In this document: piece by piece, positions 5,873 through 7,631 of the stretch
Numbering within the stretch: position 1 is the first letter of the stretch
Layout of the letters: each line of letters begins with the position of its first letter
Made by a program: the position numbers and the translations under genes
NCBI GenBank assembly: GCA_002342985.1
Contig: DDRC01000129.1
Span: 1,892 to 9,522, forward strand
Reading direction: 5' to 3'
DNA: 7,631 nucleotides
Origin: Flavobacteriales bacterium UBA2426
Lineage (GTDB): Bacteria > Bacteroidota > Bacteroidia > Flavobacteriales_F > PHOS-HE28
Notes under the pieces: model-generated
Database searches by the model: none
What the model saw: only the letters and a program-made list of their open reading frames with translations
Told to the model about the DNA's origin: nothing

Positions 5873-7631
5873 GTGAAGAGCAGCTCGCGCATCTTGGGCA
5901 GGGGCCAGAGCTCATCGTCCACCAGCAGCTCCAGCTTGTCGGCCTGGTAGCGGATCCTGTCCAGGAAGGGCTTCACCTGGTCGCAATAGGCCAGCGCCTT
6001 CTCGCGGGCATCCTCCAGGTTGTTGGCCTTCTTGCGGGCCTCGGTCATGTCATGCACGAGCTGGATGACGGCGCTGATGCGCTCGCTCATCTCCTCGATG
6101 AGGGCGACCTGGGTGACCGTGGCCTTCTTGGCCTTCTCGGCGCCCAGCACCTCGCGCAGCCCCTTCACGTTCTCGATCAGGCGGTTCTGGTAGGCGATGG
6201 CCACGGGAACGATGTGGTTGCGGGCCAGGTCGCCGGCCACACGGCTCTCGATCTGCACCTTCAGCGTGTAGCTGTGCAGCTCGATCTCGTGGCGCGCCTC
6301 GGTCTCCACCGGGCTGAGCACGCCCATGTCGGCGAAGAGCTTCATGGTCTCCTTGCGGCTCCAGACATCCAGGGCGCGGGGGGTGTCCTTGATGTTGCTC
6401 AGGCCGCGCTTGGCGGCCTCGCGCACCCATTCCTCGCCGTAGCCATTGCCCTCGAAGCGGATGGCCTTGCTGCGCACGATGAGGTCGCGGATCACGCGCA
6501 GGATGGCCTCGTCCTTCTTGGCCCCCTTGGCGATCAGGGCGTCCACCTCCCGCTTGAACTCGCGCAGCTGGGCCGCCACGATGGTGTTCAGCACGGTCAT
6601 GGCGCCTGCGCAATTGGCGCTGCTGCCTACCGCACGGAACTCGAACTTGTTGCCCGTGAAGGCGAAGGGGCTGGTGCGGTTGCGGTCGGTGTTGTCGAGC
6701 ATCACCGGCGGGATGCGGCCGATGTCGAGCTTCAGCTCGGTCTTGCGGTCGGGCGACATGGCCCCCTTGATGTTCTTTTCCAGCCCGTCGAGCAGGGCGC
6801 TGAGGTGCTCGCCGATGAAGGCGCTGATGATGGCGGGGGGCGCCTCGTTCGCGCCCAGGCGGTGGTCGTTGCCCGCGCTGGCGATGCTGGCGCGCAGCAC
6901 GTCGGCATGCCGGTGGATGGCCGCGATGGTGTTGACGAAGAAGGTGAGGAAGCGGATGTTCTCCTTCGGCGTCCTGGCGGGCTTCAGCAGGTTCACCCCG
7001 GTGTTGGTGGCCAGGCTCCAGTTGTTGTGCTTGCCGCTGCCGTTCACGCCGGCATAGGGCTTCTCGTGGAGGAGCACCCGGAAGTCGTGGCGCTGGGCCA
7101 CCTTCTCCATGATGTCCATGAGCAGCACGTTGTGGTCCACGGCCAGGTTCATCTCCTCGAAGACCGGCGCGCACTCGAACTGATTGGGGGCCACCTCGTT
7201 GTGCCGCGTCTTCACCGGGATGCCGAGCATGAGGGCCTCGGTCTCGAACTCGCGCATGAAGGCCCGCACGCGGTCGGGGATGCTGCCGAAGTAGTGGTCC
7301 TCGAGCTGCTGGCCCTTGGCAGGGATATGGCCGAAGAGGGCGCGCCCGGTCATCATGATGTCGGGGCGTGCGTAGTACAGCGCCTTGTCGATGAGGAAGT
7401 ACTCCTGCTCCCAGCCCAGGGTGGCGATCACCTTGGTGACATCCTTGTCGAAGTACTGGGCCACTGCCGTGGCGGCCTCATCGATGGCGCGGATGGCGCG
7501 CAGCAGCGGCATCTTGTAGTCGAGCGCCTCGCCGGTATAGCTGATGAAGATCGTGGGGATGCAGAGCGTGCGGCCGATGACGAAGGCCGGGCTGCCGGGG
7601 TCCCAGGCGGTGTAGCCGCGCGCCTCGAAGG
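5866..7631 (-). CDS. glnN: Glutamine synthetase type III, 5'-truncated by the window edge
   Basis: ATP-dependent ligation of ammonia to glutamate, the main route of nitrogen assimilation; cytoplasmic. The frame is open from the right edge (first whole codon at 7629) to a TGA at 5866-5868, giving 587 visible residues. Type III enzymes are about 730 residues, so roughly 140 N-terminal residues lie outside; the ATG at 7512 is internal. Counting from the first visible residue: the metal/substrate motif GWEQEYF at 72-78, NEVAPNQFE at 144-152, the NGSGKHNNWSL block at 196-206 (the counterpart of the NGSGMH motif of type I enzymes), the type-III-typical GNDHRLGANEAPPAIIS at 253-269, and NRTSPFAFTGNKFEFRAVGSS at 317-337. 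The helical C-terminal part (from about 350) is intact. No adenylylation-loop tyrosine motif of the type I-beta enzymes was seen. Known from the family: type III enzymes are dodecamers common in Bacteroidota. The promoter is outside the window. The identification is very secure; only the N-terminus is unseen. Confidence 0.97.
   Translation of the reverse strand, partial: FEARGYTAWDPGSPAFVIGRTLCIPTIFISYTGEALDYKMPLLRAIRAIDEAATAVAQYFDKDVTKVIATLGWEQEYFLIDKALYYARPDIMMTGRALFGHIPAKGQQLEDHYFGSIPDRVRAFMREFETEALMLGIPVKTRHNEVAPNQFECAPVFEEMNLAVDHNVLLMDIMEKVAQRHDFRVLLHEKPYAGVNGSGKHNNWSLATNTGVNLLKPARTPKENIRFLTFFVNTIAAIHRHADVLRASIASAGNDHRLGANEAPPAIISAFIGEHLSALLDGLEKNIKGAMSPDRKTELKLDIGRIPPVMLDNTDRNRTSPFAFTGNKFEFRAVGSSANCAGAMTVLNTIVAAQLREFKREVDALIAKGAKKDEAILRVIRDLIVRSKAIRFEGNGYGEEWVREAAKRGLSNIKDTPRALDVWSRKETMKLFADMGVLSPVETEARHEIELHSYTLKVQIESRVAGDLARNHIVPVAIAYQNRLIENVKGLREVLGAEKAKKATVTQVALIEEMSERISAVIQLVHDMTEARKKANNLEDAREKALAYCDQVKPFLDRIRYQADKLELLVDDELWPLPKMRELLFTR

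Noticed and set aside
1..7631. Mobile element, CRISPR array, toxin-antitoxin or defence system
   Set aside because: No repeat-spacer pattern, transposase, integrase or defence motif was found; the identifiable genes are all housekeeping or envelope genes.

Overview
The window is GC-rich DNA whose recognisable genes all lie on the minus strand. They point to a high-GC member of the Bacteroidota, probably near the Flavobacteriales. The evidence is a type III glutamine synthetase, a TPR / PD40 propeller / carboxypeptidase-regulatory / OmpA protein of the PorE type, the long (about 390 residue) Bacteroidota form of PurM, a type 2 PyrF of about 275 residues, start codons with no Shine-Dalgarno sequence, and one promoter that fits the Flavobacterium TTG / TAnnTTTG pattern. 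The phylum is a confident inference; the order is a guess.

In the direction of transcription (right to left): (1) 7631-5866, the C-terminal 587 residues of glnN, running off the right edge and ending at two close hairpins. (2) 5865-5743, a short intergenic stretch with a Flavobacterium-type promoter for the next gene. (3) 5742-3718, a 674-residue exported OmpA-family protein, followed by a 12-bp terminator-like hairpin at 3702-3672. (4) 3658-430, the close-set run purM, prfA, pyrF (gaps of 46 and 99 nt), probably one transcript. (5) 429-1, a gene-poor stretch with one small hairpin after pyrF, a roughly 110-bp island of coding-like base periodicity, and an AT-rich left edge that may hold a promoter or the start of another leftward gene.

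Functionally this is core metabolism and cell-envelope housekeeping: nitrogen assimilation (GlnN), an outer-membrane or periplasmic peptidoglycan-binding protein possibly tied to type IX secretion, purine synthesis (PurM), translation termination (RF1) and pyrimidine synthesis (PyrF). GlnN's product glutamine feeds both nucleotide pathways, but nothing in the sequence shows these genes are co-regulated with it.

I found no convincing undescribed system. The points most worth a second look are the hairpin only 13 nt from the purM start codon, the PorE-like protein with a type I signal peptide and no usable lipobox, the coding-like island in the left intergenic region, and the stop-free in-frame linker between prfA and pyrF.
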